From: Azospirillum thermophilum
Lineage (GTDB): Bacteria; Pseudomonadota; Alphaproteobacteria; Azospirillales; Azospirillaceae
Direction: 5' to 3'
Assembly (NCBI RefSeq): GCF_003130795.1
Contig: NZ_CP029353.1
Location: 1,875,501-1,939,500 of the forward strand
Length of the DNA stretch: 64,000 nt
Part shown: positions 18,399-27,843 of the stretch, one piece after another
Layout: each line of letters opens with the position of its first letter
How positions within the stretch are numbered: position 1 is the first letter of the stretch
Position numbers and translations under genes: made by a program
Notes under the pieces: generated by a model
Database searches by the model: none
Seen by the model: only the letters and a program-made list of their open reading frames with translations
What the model was told of the DNA's origin: nothing

Positions 18399-19748
18399 AT
18401 GAAGTTCCTCGACCAGGCCAAGGTGTACTTGAAGAGCGGCGACGGCGGCCCCGGTGCCGTGGCGTTCCGCCGCGAGAAGTTCATCGAGTTCGGCGGCCCC
18501 GACGGCGGTGACGGCGGGCGCGGCGGCGACGTGGTGTTCGAGGTGGTGGACGGCCTGAACACCCTGATCGACTACCGCTACAAGCAGCACTTCAAGGCGC
18601 CGCGCGGCCATCACGGCATGGGCGCCAACCGCAACGGCGCCCGCGGCGCCGACGTGGTGCTGCGCGTCCCGGTCGGGACCCAGATCCTGGACGAGGACCA
18701 GGAGACGGTCCTGCTCGACCTGACGGAGGCCGGGCAGCGCGTCGTCTTCCTCAAGGGCGGCGACGGCGGCTTCGGCAACGCCCATTACAAGACCCCGACG
18801 AATCGGGCGCCGCGCAAGTGCCATCCCGGCTGGCCGGGGCAGGAGCGCTGGGTCTGGCTGCGGCTGAAGCTGATCGCCGACGCCGGTCTGGTCGGGCTGC
18901 CCAACGCCGGCAAGTCCACCTTCCTGGCCGCCACCACCGCGGCGAAGCCCAAGATCGCCGACTATCCCTTCACCACCCTCACCCCCAACCTGGGCGTCGT
19001 CCGCGCCGGCGGGGAGGAGTTCGTCATGGCCGACATCCCCGGCCTGATCGAGGGCGCGCACGAGGGGCACGGGCTGGGCGACCGCTTCCTCGGCCATGTC
19101 GAGCGCACGCGGATCCTGCTGCACCTGATCGACGGCACCGCCGACGACGTGGCCGGCGCCTACCGCACCATCCGCACCGAGCTGGAGGCCTATGGCGGCA
19201 ACCTTGCCGACAAGCCGGAGATCATCGGGCTGAACAAGGCCGACGCCCTGCTCGACGAGGAGATCGCCGGGAAGAAGGCGGCGCTGGAAGCCGAATCGGG
19301 GGCCGAGGTGATGGTGCTGTCGGGCGCCACCGGCCAGGGCGTGCAGCAGGTGCTCTACCGTCTGCTGACCGCCATCAAGGAGTCGAAGGCGGCGGAGCCG
19401 GGGATCATCAACGCTCCCGCCACCCGTTCCATCCCGCGCCCGCCGGTCGGCCAGAAGATGGCCGAGGAGACGGAGGACGGTCTGGTCTGGGACGAGGAGC
19501 TCGGCGACTGGGTCGAGGTCGACCAGGGGGCCGCCGGCGGGTCGCCGGCCGCCGCGGACGACCTGGAAGACGATCTGGACGATGCCGATCTGGAAGACGG
19601 CGATCTCGACGAGACCGATATCGACGAGGATGGGGCCGGGGACGCCGGTTCCGACGATGAAGACGAATCCGGAGACGATGATGGCGACGCCGACGGGGCA
19701 AGTGGCCACGATGGGGACGGCGAAGGAAAGCACGGGGACGGCCGCTGA
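18399..19748 (+). CDS. obgE: Obg/CgtA GTPase with long acidic tail
   Basis: A ribosome-assembly and stress GTPase of 449 residues. The glycine-rich Obg domain ([25 protein letters not shown]) is followed by the G domain with GLPNAGKST (P-loop, about residue 166), [13 protein letters not shown] (G3) and NKAD (G4). The last 65 residues are almost purely Asp/Glu/Gly, longer and more acidic than in most Obg proteins. The tail's coding region overlaps the start of proB. The ATG at 18399 gives the conserved [17 protein letters not shown]. Confidence 0.97.
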   Translation: MKFLDQAKVYLKSGDGGPGAVAFRREKFIEFGGPDGGDGGRGGDVVFEVVDGLNTLIDYRYKQHFKAPRGHHGMGANRNGARGADVVLRVPVGTQILDEDQETVLLDLTEAGQRVVFLKGGDGGFGNAHYKTPTNRAPRKCHPGWPGQERWVWLRLKLIADAGLVGLPNAGKSTFLAATTAAKPKIADYPFTTLTPNLGVVRAGGEEFVMADIPGLIEGAHEGHGLGDRFLGHVERTRILLHLIDGTADDVAGAYRTIRTELEAYGGNLADKPEIIGLNKADALLDEEIAGKKAALEAESGAEVMVLSGATGQGVQQVLYRLLTAIKESKAAEPGIINAPATRSIPRPPVGQKMAEETEDGLVWDEELGDWVEVDQGAAGGSPAAADDLEDDLDDADLEDGDLDETDIDEDGAGDAGSDDEDESGDDDGDADGASGHDGDGEGKHGDGR

Positions 19749-20877
19749 GCCCCCCACCCTGCTCGATGCGCGGCGGCTGGTCGTCAAGATCGGCTCCGCC
19801 CTGCTGGTGGACGGCGCCACCGGCCGGATCCGGCGCGACTGGCTGGATGCGCTGGCCGACGACGTCGCCGCCTGCCGCCGGCGCGGACAGGAGGTGGTGA
19901 TCGTCACCTCCGGCGCCGTCGCCTGCGGGCGCGAGCATCTCGGCCTCGTCGGCCGGGCGCTGCGGCTGGAGGAGAAGCAGGCCGCCGCGGCCACCGGCCA
20001 GATCCGCCTCGCCCACGCCTACCAGGAAACGCTGGCCCGCCACGACGTCACCGTCGCCCAGGTGCTGGTGACGCTGGAGGACACCGAGGTGCGGCGGCGC
20101 CACCTGAACGCCCGCAGCACCATCGACACGCTGCTGAAGCTCGGCGCCGTCCCGGTCATCAACGAGAACGACACGGTCGCCACCGCGGAGATCCGCTTCG
20201 GCGACAACGACCGCCTCGCCGCCCGCGTCGCCCAGATGATCAGCGCCGACACGCTGATCCTGCTCTCCGACATCGACGGGCTCTACACCGCCGACCCGCG
20301 CAAGGACCCCGACGCCCGCCACATCCCGGTGGTGCGCGAGCTGACCCCGGAGATCGAGGGCATGGCCGGCGAGCCGCCGCCCGGCTACAGCTCCGGCGGC
20401 ATGGTGACCAAGATCGCCGCCGCCCGCGTGGCGCTGTCGGCCGGCTGCCGCATGGCGATCGCCAAGGGCAAGCGGATGAACCCGCTGGCCGCGCTGGAGA
20501 AGACGGCGGAGGACGGCGGCGCGCTCTGCACCTGGTTCCTGCCCTCGGCCGAGCCCTCCAACGCCCGCAAGGCCTGGATCGCCGGCCATCTGAACGCGTC
20601 GGGCGTGCTGGTGGTGGACGATGGCGCGCTGCGGGCGCTGTCCCACGGGGCGAGCCTGCTGCCGGCCGGCGTGAAGGAGGTGGTGGGCCAGTTCGACCGC
20701 GGCGACGTGGTGATCGTCCGCACCCCCGACGGCCGCGAGGTCGCCCGCGGCCTCAGCGCCTACGGGGCGGAGGACGCCCGCCGCATCGCCGGCCGCAAGA
20801 GCCACGAGATCGAGACGATCCTCGGCTACCACGGCCGCGACGAGATGATCCACCGCGACGATCTGGTGGTGCGCTGA
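19681..20877 (+). CDS. proB: glutamate 5-kinase
   Basis: Phosphorylates glutamate, the first step of proline synthesis. The kinase domain has [46 protein letters not shown] and [13 protein letters not shown]; the C-terminal third is the PUA domain ([13 protein letters not shown]). ATG 19681 has GGAG 8 bases upstream, and ATG 19711 is an alternative. Either start lies inside obgE in another frame, so the two genes overlap by 38-68 bases and are probably co-translated. proA, usually adjacent, is 4 kb downstream here. Confidence 0.95.
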   Translation: MATPTGQVATMGTAKESTGTAAEPPTLLDARRLVVKIGSALLVDGATGRIRRDWLDALADDVAACRRRGQEVVIVTSGAVACGREHLGLVGRALRLEEKQAAAATGQIRLAHAYQETLARHDVTVAQVLVTLEDTEVRRRHLNARSTIDTLLKLGAVPVINENDTVATAEIRFGDNDRLAARVAQMISADTLILLSDIDGLYTADPRKDPDARHIPVVRELTPEIEGMAGEPPPGYSSGGMVTKIAAARVALSAGCRMAIAKGKRMNPLAALEKTAEDGGALCTWFLPSAEPSNARKAWIAGHLNASGVLVVDDGALRALSHGASLLPAGVKEVVGQFDRGDVVIVRTPDGREVARGLSAYGAEDARRIAGRKSHEIETILGYHGRDEMIHRDDLVVR

Positions 20878-20890
20878 CCGACCGCCCGGC

Positions 20891-22174
20891 TCAGCCGGCC
20901 CGGGCGCCCCGCTGCGTCCGGGCCGGAGTCAGCTCCGCATAGGGCACGCTGCTGCCGCAAGGTTTGCAGACCGCCAGCAATTGGTTCCCTTCCTGGCGGA
21001 CGATGCGCGCGCAATCCGGCTTGTCGCAGGCCAGCGGCAGCCTGCTCTTCCCGTCACACGCCCTGCAGTGCAGGTGGAAGCTGTAGCCCCGCTGGACTTC
21101 CACATCGCTGCTGCCGCAATGCCGGCATCTCTTTTCCGGCAGGGCACAGGCCGCGGGCGCGGGAGGCGTCGGGGGGACCGCGGCAGGCGGCTGCGTGGTC
21201 GGCGTTCCCGCCACGGACGAGAAGGGCCGCCTCACCGGAGGCCGTCCGGCCGGAACGGCCGGATGCACGACCGCGGCGGCAGGGCCCGGGACGGCTTTGC
21301 CATCGAGCGGAGGCGTGACGGTGAAAGTCACCGGCATCCTGACCGCCGGCAAGGCCGGCCCAGTTGCGGCTGCCGGCTGCGCCGGCCGCATGATGGTTGC
21401 CGGCTGCGCCGGCCGCATGATGGTTGCCGGCTGCGCCGGCTTGGGGGCCGGCTGCCGCACCGGCGCGTCCGACGGATGCAGCGGGCTGTGCCGCTCGCGC
21501 AGGAACCCCGCGACCGCCGACAACTGCTCCTGCGACCAGCCCTTGAACCGGGAGGCCAGAGACCCGAGCAGACCGCCGCCGCCTGCCTGATCCGTCAGCA
21601 GATCGAGGATCCGCTCAGTCACCTGGTCGGCCTTCAGCAGCTCGGGCAGAGGCGGATTGGCCGGCCGCCCGATGATCCCCTGGTCGGACACGGCGACGAG
21701 GATGTCGCAACGCAAAGTGGTGAACGGCCTCCTGAACCCCTGGCGGGTCCGGAGTTCGGCGGGCACCTCCGCCTCCAGGTACTTCAGCAGGAAGTCCGCC
21801 TGCAGGCGGGCCTGGATAATGGGCGACTGCATTCCGTGCCAGTCGCCGTCGTGGAACCGGCTCCACTCCTTATGCTCGTTGACCTGGATCCGGGTCGAAA
21901 CACTCTTGCTCTCCACGATGATCACGCCGAACCGGCTCAGGACCAGATGATCGATCTGCGCCGCATCGCCGCCACGCACCAGTCGAAGCCCGTTCAGGAC
22001 GACGACGTCCCGGCGATCTCCGAAGACGCGCCGCAGGTAAAAGGCCATCTGCTCCTCGGCCTTGTGGCCGGCACGCGAAAAGCGGTCGTTCCCGGTCGGC
22101 CGATCGGGTTCCTTGAGGATCATGATCTGTTGCAAGCCCGTTGCTGCCCAGTGACTGATTACAAGAGTATTCAC
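20891..22174 (-). CDS. NERD-domain protein with Pro-Ala repeats and C-terminal zinc ribbons
   Basis: A 427-residue protein. The NERD (nuclease-related) domain at about 30-160 contains QIDHLVLSRFGVIIVESKS, with the Asp and Glu-x-Lys of restriction-like nucleases. The middle (about 225-340) is Pro/Ala-rich with two exact PAQPATIMR copies encoded by a 27-base DNA repeat. The C-terminus carries CRHCGSSDVEV, CRACDGK and CDKPDCARI plus CKPCGSS, forming two possible zinc ribbons. NERD proteins are linked to DNA processing or defence, but the role here is unknown. Codon use is less GC-extreme than the neighbours. It starts at GTG 22174 after GGAG. Confidence 0.8.
   Translation of the reverse strand: MNTLVISHWAATGLQQIMILKEPDRPTGNDRFSRAGHKAEEQMAFYLRRVFGDRRDVVVLNGLRLVRGGDAAQIDHLVLSRFGVIIVESKSVSTRIQVNEHKEWSRFHDGDWHGMQSPIIQARLQADFLLKYLEAEVPAELRTRQGFRRPFTTLRCDILVAVSDQGIIGRPANPPLPELLKADQVTERILDLLTDQAGGGGLLGSLASRFKGWSQEQLSAVAGFLRERHSPLHPSDAPVRQPAPKPAQPATIMRPAQPATIMRPAQPAAATGPALPAVRMPVTFTVTPPLDGKAVPGPAAAVVHPAVPAGRPPVRRPFSSVAGTPTTQPPAAVPPTPPAPAACALPEKRCRHCGSSDVEVQRGYSFHLHCRACDGKSRLPLACDKPDCARIVRQEGNQLLAVCKPCGSSVPYAELTPARTQRGARAG
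21371..21440. repeat. 27-base tandem repeat, 2.6 copies, inside the NERD gene
   Basis: Identical copies occupy 21371-21397 and 21398-21424, and a partial third runs to 21440. The length is a multiple of three, so copy-number change would keep the NERD gene in frame and alter only its Pro-Ala linker. Confidence 0.9.
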
Positions 22175-22306
22175 GTCATCTCCGCCATGCGGAGAAATGG
22201 GACAGAATTACCTATCCGGGACTTTATCTACGCGACAAAGTAGCGCAACCGCAAGGGACCGGCCCCATATAGGACGGATTATCCGCTGAAGAAGGAATTT
22301 TGTCAG

Positions 22307-22990
22307 GTGGTCAGACGCCCTCCCCTCCAGGCCGTGCTGTGGGACATCGACGGGACGCTGCTCGACAGCGAGCCCTGGCACCAGCGCGCCACCATCGCCG
22401 TGTGCCGCCGCCACGGGCACGAGATGACCGAGGAGGATTACGCCGGTTCTCTCGGCATCGCCTTTCCGGAATTCTACCGGCAGATCACCGCCGTCCGCCC
22501 GATGGCGCTCAGCTTCCGCGAATGGGCCGACGCCATCACCGACCTCTATCTGGAGCGGATCGACGAGGTGGAGGTGCGCGAGGGTGCCATCGCCCTGGTC
22601 GAAGGCTTCGCGGCGCGCGGGCTGAAGCAGGCCTGCGTCTCCAACAGCGGCCGCCGCGTCGTCGAGGCCAACCTCGACCGCATGGGCGTGCCGCATTTCG
22701 ACTTCGCCATCAGCCGCGACGACGTCGCCAACGGCAAGCCGCATCCCGAGCCCTATCTGCGGGCGGCGGAGCGGCTGGGCGTCGCGCCGGAAGCCTGCGC
22801 GGTGATCGAGGACAGCCCGACCGGCGTGCGCAGCGCCATGGCGGCCGGCATGCTGACCATCGCCTGGCCGCAGCACCCCCATGTGGTGTTCGAGGCGGTG
22901 GACCACTGGGTGGAGGACCCCGCCTCGCTCGACTGGGACGCGCTGTGCGGCCTCGACCGTGCCGCTCAGGCCTTCTCGATGAAGAAGTAG
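22307..22990 (+). CDS. HAD-superfamily phosphatase (subfamily IA)
   Basis: A 227-residue hydrolase with all HAD motifs: DIDGTLLDSEP near residue 13 (catalytic Asp pair), CVSNSG (motif II), KPHPEPYL (motif III Lys) and VIEDSPTGVRSA (motif IV). The layout matches beta-phosphoglucomutase/phosphoglycolate-phosphatase-like enzymes; substrate is unknown. It starts at GTG 22307, downstream of GAAGGA. The last 25 bases overlap the convergent TauE gene. Confidence 0.88.
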   Translation: MVRRPPLQAVLWDIDGTLLDSEPWHQRATIAVCRRHGHEMTEEDYAGSLGIAFPEFYRQITAVRPMALSFREWADAITDLYLERIDEVEVREGAIALVEGFAARGLKQACVSNSGRRVVEANLDRMGVPHFDFAISRDDVANGKPHPEPYLRAAERLGVAPEACAVIEDSPTGVRSAMAAGMLTIAWPQHPHVVFEAVDHWVEDPASLDWDALCGLDRAAQAFSMKK

Positions 22991-23709
22991 ACCGTCATCA
23001 CCACGCCGACGAGGATGACGAACTTGCGCAGGATGGGCGGCGGGATGCGGCGGGCGACCGACGCCCCGGCATAGCCGCCGGCCATCGCGGCGACCAGCAT
23101 GATCAGCCCCTCGGTCCAGTAGACCGCGCCGCCGACGACGAAGGCGACCACCGCCACCGCGTTCAGGCAGCCGGACACCAGCGCCTTCAGCCCGTTCATC
23201 GCGTGCAGGTCGGTCAGGCCGAAGACGCCGAGAGTCGCCAGGATCAGGATGCCGATCCCGCCGCCGAAATAGCCGCCGTAGATGGCGATGAGGAACTGCG
23301 CGACCAGCACCGCGCCATGGCCGACATGGAAATTCTGCCGGACCCAGGTGGAGATCTTCGGGCCGAAGGCGAACAGCACCGTGGCGAACAGCAGCAGCCA
23401 GGGCACGATCGCCTCGAACAGCCGCTCCGGCGTCCACAGCAGCAGCAGCGCCCCCAGCAGCCCGCCGACCAGGCTGACCCCCAGGAAGACCGGCAGGTCG
23501 ATCTCGGTGATCCGCCCCAGCTCGCGCCGGTAGCCGTAGGCGCTCGCCAGCGCGCCGGGCGACACCGCGACGGTGCTGGTGGCGTTGGCGTTCAGCGGCG
23601 GCACGCCCGCCAGCACCAGGGCGGGAAAGGTCAGGAAGCTGCCGCCCCCCGCCACGGCGTTCAGCACGCCGGCGAAGAAGGCGGAGACGATCAGCAGAAG
23701 GGTCAGCAT
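22966..23709 (-). CDS. TauE/SafE-family anion permease
   Basis: A 247-residue inner-membrane protein with about eight helices. The glycine-rich repeats AFFAGVLNAVAGGGSFLTFP (residue 10) and IYGGYFGGGIGILIL (about 135) are the two family half-motifs. Members export sulfite, sulfoacetate or related organosulfur anions; this one's substrate is not readable. It is convergent with the HAD gene. Confidence 0.88.
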   Translation of the reverse strand: MLTLLLIVSAFFAGVLNAVAGGGSFLTFPALVLAGVPPLNANATSTVAVSPGALASAYGYRRELGRITEIDLPVFLGVSLVGGLLGALLLLWTPERLFEAIVPWLLLFATVLFAFGPKISTWVRQNFHVGHGAVLVAQFLIAIYGGYFGGGIGILILATLGVFGLTDLHAMNGLKALVSGCLNAVAVVAFVVGGAVYWTEGLIMLVAAMAGGYAGASVARRIPPPILRKFVILVGVVMTVYFFIEKA

Positions 23710-23834
23710 CGGCGGGCGGCGTCCGGCGGCAGGTGGGCGGGGTGGGGCCTGGACTATGCCTTGAACCGCGCCGGTTGTGTCATGCCTTTTCTTCTCCCCC
23801 GTCTTCTCCCCCGTCTTCTGCGCCTGCCCCCGCC

Positions 23835-24683
23835 TCAGCTCCGCGGCGGCAGGGTCCGCAGGAAGGTGACCAGCCGGTCGAGGTCGGCCGGGTCGATGGA
23901 TTTGTAGAAATGGAAGGCCATCGGCGGCCCCAGCCGCGTGCCGTCCGGCCGGACGCCCTCGGTGACCGCCCGCTTGATCTCGGCGTCCGACCAGCGGCCG
24001 AGCCCCCGCTCGGGGTCGGAGGTGATGTTGCGCGCCACCGTCTCGCCCCAGGGGCCGCGGAAGACTTGGCCGCCGGCCCCCGCCCGCGCCATGTCGCGCC
24101 GGCCGCCGGGCAGCATCGGCGTGTGGCACTCCAGGCAATGGCCGAGCGGCCCGGCCATGTAGGCGCCGTAGCGGACCGGATCGTCCTTCGGCACGTCCGG
24201 CACCCTGCCGGTCGGCGGGCCGTAGGAGGCCGGCATCGGCATGGCGTATTCCGACCGCGGGACGAGGTTCTTCACCGGCCGCACGCTGCGCAGATAGGCG
24301 ACGATGGCCGCCGCGTCGCTGTCGGAGATGCCCTTGTAGAACTCGAACGGCATCGGCGGGCCGATCAGCGAGCCGTCCTGCCGCACCCCGTCGCGGATGG
24401 CGCGGACGAGCTGCGCGTCGCTCCAGCGCCCGATTCCCGTCTCGGGCTCCGGCGTGATGTTGGACCCGTAGGCCGTGAAGGCCTGCTCGACGAAGGGCGT
24501 GCCGCCCGCCAGCTCCATTCCCGGCAGCGGCCCGTCCGGCCCCTGCGGGGTGTGGCAGTTGCCGCAGGCGGCGATGCCGTTGACCAGGGCACGGCCACGC
24601 TCCACCAGGTCATCCGCCCGCACCGCCGGAACGCAAGCCAGCAGCAGGGCGGCCGCGGCAAGGCCGCAGCGCAGGGTGATCAT
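23835..24683 (-). CDS. exported diheme cytochrome c
   Basis: A 282-residue periplasmic electron carrier with a signal peptide (GLAAAALLLACVPAVRA) and two class I heme c domains: CGNCH near residue 40 and CLECH near 180, each with a later Met ligand candidate (PPMPFEFYK and PPMAFHFYK, clearly duplicated). Such proteins often feed electrons from periplasmic dehydrogenases to oxidases. No dehydrogenase gene is adjacent. The TauE gene lies just downstream on the same strand. Confidence 0.88.
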   Translation of the reverse strand: MITLRCGLAAAALLLACVPAVRADDLVERGRALVNGIAACGNCHTPQGPDGPLPGMELAGGTPFVEQAFTAYGSNITPEPETGIGRWSDAQLVRAIRDGVRQDGSLIGPPMPFEFYKGISDSDAAAIVAYLRSVRPVKNLVPRSEYAMPMPASYGPPTGRVPDVPKDDPVRYGAYMAGPLGHCLECHTPMLPGGRRDMARAGAGGQVFRGPWGETVARNITSDPERGLGRWSDAEIKRAVTEGVRPDGTRLGPPMAFHFYKSIDPADLDRLVTFLRTLPPRS

Positions 24684-24893
24684 CTCTCTCCTCACCGTTT
24701 GTCGGGTTATGGAAGGGACGCTACGCACGCAATCGACCCCGCGCCACACGCATTGTAGGTATGCGGATTATCTGTCTTTCAAATAATCTCGACCGGGATA
24801 GCGCACGGTCTCCCGGCACCGCATGGCAGGCACGACTTCCCCCGCGCCGCCGGACGGGATACTGTCTCGCCCTCTTCCACGGAGACGAGTGCC

Positions 24894-26186
24894 ATGTCCG
24901 CCCTGAATGACTCCGCCGACCTGACCAGCGCCAGCCTGCACGACCGGATGCTCGCCCTCGGCACGGCCGCCCGCGCCGCCGCCGCCGGGCTGGCGACCGT
25001 GCCAGGACCGGCGAAGGACCGGGCCTTGCGGGCGGCGGCGGCGGCGCTGCGCTCCCGCAAGGCGGAGATCCAGGCGGCCAACGACCGCGACGTCGCCGCC
25101 GCGGCCGCGCGCGGCCTCGCCGGCCCGATGATCGAGCGCCTCACCCTGAACGACGCCCGGATCGAGGCGATGGCCAAGGGGCTGGAGGACATCGCCGACT
25201 TCCCCGATCCCATCGGCACGGTGCTGGCCGAATGGACGCGGCCCAACGGCCTGCTCATCCAGCGCGTGCGCGTGCCGCTCGGCGTGATCGGCATCATCTA
25301 CGAAAGCCGGCCCAACGTGACCGCCGACGCCGGCGGGCTCTGCCTGAAGTCGGGCAACGCCGCCGTCCTGCGCGGCGGATCGGAGAGCTTCCATTCCTCC
25401 CGCGCCATCGCCGACTGCCTCGTCCAGGGCCTGCGCGAGGCCGGGCTGCCGGAGGCGGCGATCCAGCTCGTCCCCACCACCGACCGCGCCGCGGTGGGCG
25501 AGATGCTGACCATGCGCGACCACATCGACGTGATCGTGCCGCGCGGCGGCAAGTCGCTGATCCAGCGCATCGCGGAGGAGAGCCGCATCCCGGTCATCAA
25601 GCATCTCGACGGCAACAACACCGTCTATGTCGACGGCGCCGCCGACCTGGAGAAGGCGCGCAAGGTGGTGCTGAACGCCAAGATGCGCCGCACCTCGATC
25701 TGCGGGGCGGCGGAAACCCTGCTTGTCGACCGCCGGCTGGCCGACAGCGCCCTGCCCGTCCTGGTGAAGGACCTGCTGGATGCCGGCTGCGCCGTGCGCG
25801 GCGACGCCGCCGCCCGCGCGGTGGATCCGCGGGTGACCCCGGTGTCGCCGGAGGACTGGGACACCGAGTATCTCGACGCCATCATCGCCTGCGGCGTGGT
25901 CGACGGGGTGGACGCGGCGGTGGAGCACATCAACCGCCACGGCTCCCACCACACCGACAGCATCGTGACCGAGGATCCGGCGGCGGCGGAGCGGTTCCTG
26001 CAGCGGGTCGACAGCGGCATCGTGCTGTGGAACGCCTCCACCCAGTTCGCCGACGGCGGCGAGTTCGGCATGGGGGCGGAGATCGGCATCTCCACCGACA
26101 AGTTCCACGCCCGCGGCCCGGTCGGGGCGGAGCAGCTCACCAGCTACAAGTATGTCGTGCGCGGCGATGGGCAGACGCGGCCCTGA
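24894..26186 (+). CDS. proA: gamma-glutamyl phosphate reductase
   Basis: Reduces gamma-glutamyl phosphate with NADPH, the second step of proline synthesis. The 430-residue protein has [35 protein letters not shown] and the catalytic Cys in [13 protein letters not shown]; the C-terminal [16 protein letters not shown] is also diagnostic. The start ATG follows CACGGAGACGAG. It overlaps nadD by 20 bases. Four unrelated genes separate it from proB. Confidence 0.97.
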   Translation: MSALNDSADLTSASLHDRMLALGTAARAAAAGLATVPGPAKDRALRAAAAALRSRKAEIQAANDRDVAAAAARGLAGPMIERLTLNDARIEAMAKGLEDIADFPDPIGTVLAEWTRPNGLLIQRVRVPLGVIGIIYESRPNVTADAGGLCLKSGNAAVLRGGSESFHSSRAIADCLVQGLREAGLPEAAIQLVPTTDRAAVGEMLTMRDHIDVIVPRGGKSLIQRIAEESRIPVIKHLDGNNTVYVDGAADLEKARKVVLNAKMRRTSICGAAETLLVDRRLADSALPVLVKDLLDAGCAVRGDAAARAVDPRVTPVSPEDWDTEYLDAIIACGVVDGVDAAVEHINRHGSHHTDSIVTEDPAAAERFLQRVDSGIVLWNASTQFADGGEFGMGAEIGISTDKFHARGPVGAEQLTSYKYVVRGDGQTRP

Positions 26187-26802
26187 CCGCCCGGCGCCGC
26201 ACCGCTACTCCGGGCCGCGCTACCGGGGGCTGGCCGTCGGCCTGCTCGGCGGGTCGTTCAACCCGGCCCATGCCGGGCACCGGCACGTCAGCCTCTATGC
26301 GCTGAAGCGGCTGGGGCTCGACCGGGTGTGGTGGCTGGTCAGCCCGCAGAACCCGCTGAAGTCGCCCGCCGGCATGGCCGCGCTGGCCGACCGGCTGGCG
26401 GAGGCGCGGCGGGTGGCCGCCCATCCGCGCATCGAGGTGACGGCGCTGGAGACCACGCTCGGCACCCGCTACACCGCCGACACGCTGCGCCGGATGACGC
26501 GCCTGTTCCCCGGAACGCGCTTCGTCTGGCTGATGGGGGCGGACAATCTGCGGCAAATCCCCCGCTGGCGGGCCTGGACGGCGATATTCCGGATGGTGCC
26601 CGTTGCAGTCTTCGCCCGGCCCACTTATTCTTTGGGTGCGCTGAACGGCCTTGCCGCTCGGCGTTTTGCCCGTAGGCGGGTGACCGTGCACGGGGTCAAG
26701 CGGCTGGCGCGCCGGAAGACACCGGTCTGGGCGTTCCTCCGGAACCCTTTGCACCCGGCCTCCGCCACGGCGATCCGGAGGGCGCGTGCCCCCGGGTCGT
26801 GA
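26167..26802 (+). CDS. nadD: nicotinate-nucleotide adenylyltransferase
   Basis: Adenylates nicotinate mononucleotide to deamido-NAD+, the substrate of NadE, which is also in this window. The 211-residue protein has [16 protein letters not shown] (the GxFxPxHxGH nucleotide site), [20 protein letters not shown] and a C-terminal SATAIR in place of ISSTxIR. The ATG at 26167 lies inside the end of proA, implying coupling. It is followed by rsfS. Confidence 0.95.
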   Translation: MGRRGPDRPAPHRYSGPRYRGLAVGLLGGSFNPAHAGHRHVSLYALKRLGLDRVWWLVSPQNPLKSPAGMAALADRLAEARRVAAHPRIEVTALETTLGTRYTADTLRRMTRLFPGTRFVWLMGADNLRQIPRWRAWTAIFRMVPVAVFARPTYSLGALNGLAARRFARRRVTVHGVKRLARRKTPVWAFLRNPLHPASATAIRRARAPGS

Positions 26803-26826
26803 CCCTGTATCAACGAGGTTGGTCCC

Positions 26827-27243
26827 ATCAGTACTCAGATCGAACAGGCCGCTTCCACCTTGCGGCCATCAGCCGTCCCGCAGGCCCTGGAGCCGCAGGA
26901 CCTCAAGGCGCTCATCGAGACGTCCCTGGACGAAGACCAGGCGGACGACGTCGTGGCGATCGATCTCGCCGGCAAGACCACCATCGCGGATTACATGATC
27001 GTGGCCTCGGGCCGCAACGCCCGGCACATCGCGGCCATGGCCGCCAAGATCGCCGACAGGCTGAAGCAGGCCGGCGTCCGCGGGGTGGAGACGGAGGGCC
27101 TCGCCCAGTGCGACTGGGTGCTGGTCGATGCCGGCGACGTCATCGTCCACCTGTTCCGACCGGAGGTCCGGACCTTCTACAACATCGAAAAGATGTGGGG
27201 TCTCGACCTGCCGCGGCCGTCCACCGCCAGGATGAGCGCCTGA
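26827..27243 (+). CDS. rsfS: ribosome silencing factor; apparent non-AUG start
   Basis: Binds L14 and blocks subunit joining in starvation. The conserved core AIDLAGKTTIADYMIVASGR, GLAQCDWVLVDAGDVIVHLF and FYNIEKMW is complete. The frame has no ATG or GTG: a stop lies at 26800, and the only usable starts are ATC 26827 (reading STQIEQAASTLRPS, 8 bases after GAGG) and TTG 26860, which lacks a ribosome site. An ATC start or a single-base change from ATG is likely. It sits between nadD and rlmH, the usual order. Confidence 0.9.
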   Translation: MSTQIEQAASTLRPSAVPQALEPQDLKALIETSLDEDQADDVVAIDLAGKTTIADYMIVASGRNARHIAAMAAKIADRLKQAGVRGVETEGLAQCDWVLVDAGDVIVHLFRPEVRTFYNIEKMWGLDLPRPSTARMSA

Positions 27244-27303
27244 CCGGCCCCGGCCGGACGGGCGCCGCCTGAGGGGACCCCGGAAGAACGAAGGGGGACG
27301 TCG

Positions 27304-27762
27304 ATGCGCCTTTGGCTCGCCGCCGTCGGGCGGTCGCGGGGCGGACCGGCGCGCGACCTCTACGAGGAGTATGCCGGCCGGCTGGGCTGGCCGCTCACCC
27401 TGCGCGAGGTCGAGGTGAAGAAGCGCCTGCCGCCGGACGAGCTGAAACGGCAGGAGGCGGAGCTTCTGCTCTCCGCCATCCCCGCCGGCGCCGTGGTGGT
27501 GGCGCTGGACGAACGGGGCAGGACCATCACCAGCGAGGATTTCGCCACCCGCATCGGGGGGTGGCGTGACCGCGGGGCCGGCGACATCGCCTTCCTGATC
27601 GGGGGGGCGGACGGCCATGGGGACGCGGTCCGGACGCGCGCCGACTTCCTGCTGGCTCTCGGTGCCATGACCTGGCCGCACATGCTGGTCCGGGGCATGC
27701 TGGCCGAGCAACTCTACAGGGCGCAACAGATTCTGGCTGGACATCCCTATCACAGGGCATAG
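27304..27762 (+). CDS. rlmH: 23S rRNA pseudouridine-1915 N3-methyltransferase
   Basis: A 152-residue SPOUT-class methyltransferase that methylates pseudouridine 1915 in helix 69 of 70S ribosomes. [31 protein letters not shown] and [22 protein letters not shown] are family signatures around the trefoil knot. The conserved C-terminal HPYHRA is present. It follows rsfS in the standard order. Confidence 0.97.
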   Translation: MRLWLAAVGRSRGGPARDLYEEYAGRLGWPLTLREVEVKKRLPPDELKRQEAELLLSAIPAGAVVVALDERGRTITSEDFATRIGGWRDRGAGDIAFLIGGADGHGDAVRTRADFLLALGAMTWPHMLVRGMLAEQLYRAQQILAGHPYHRA

Positions 27763-27843
27763 ACCACAAACAGACCGATCCTCCCATTCCACGGGCGATC
27801 CCCTTTGCGCGGCGCCCCCTAGCCAAGGCATCAAGAGGTTGCG

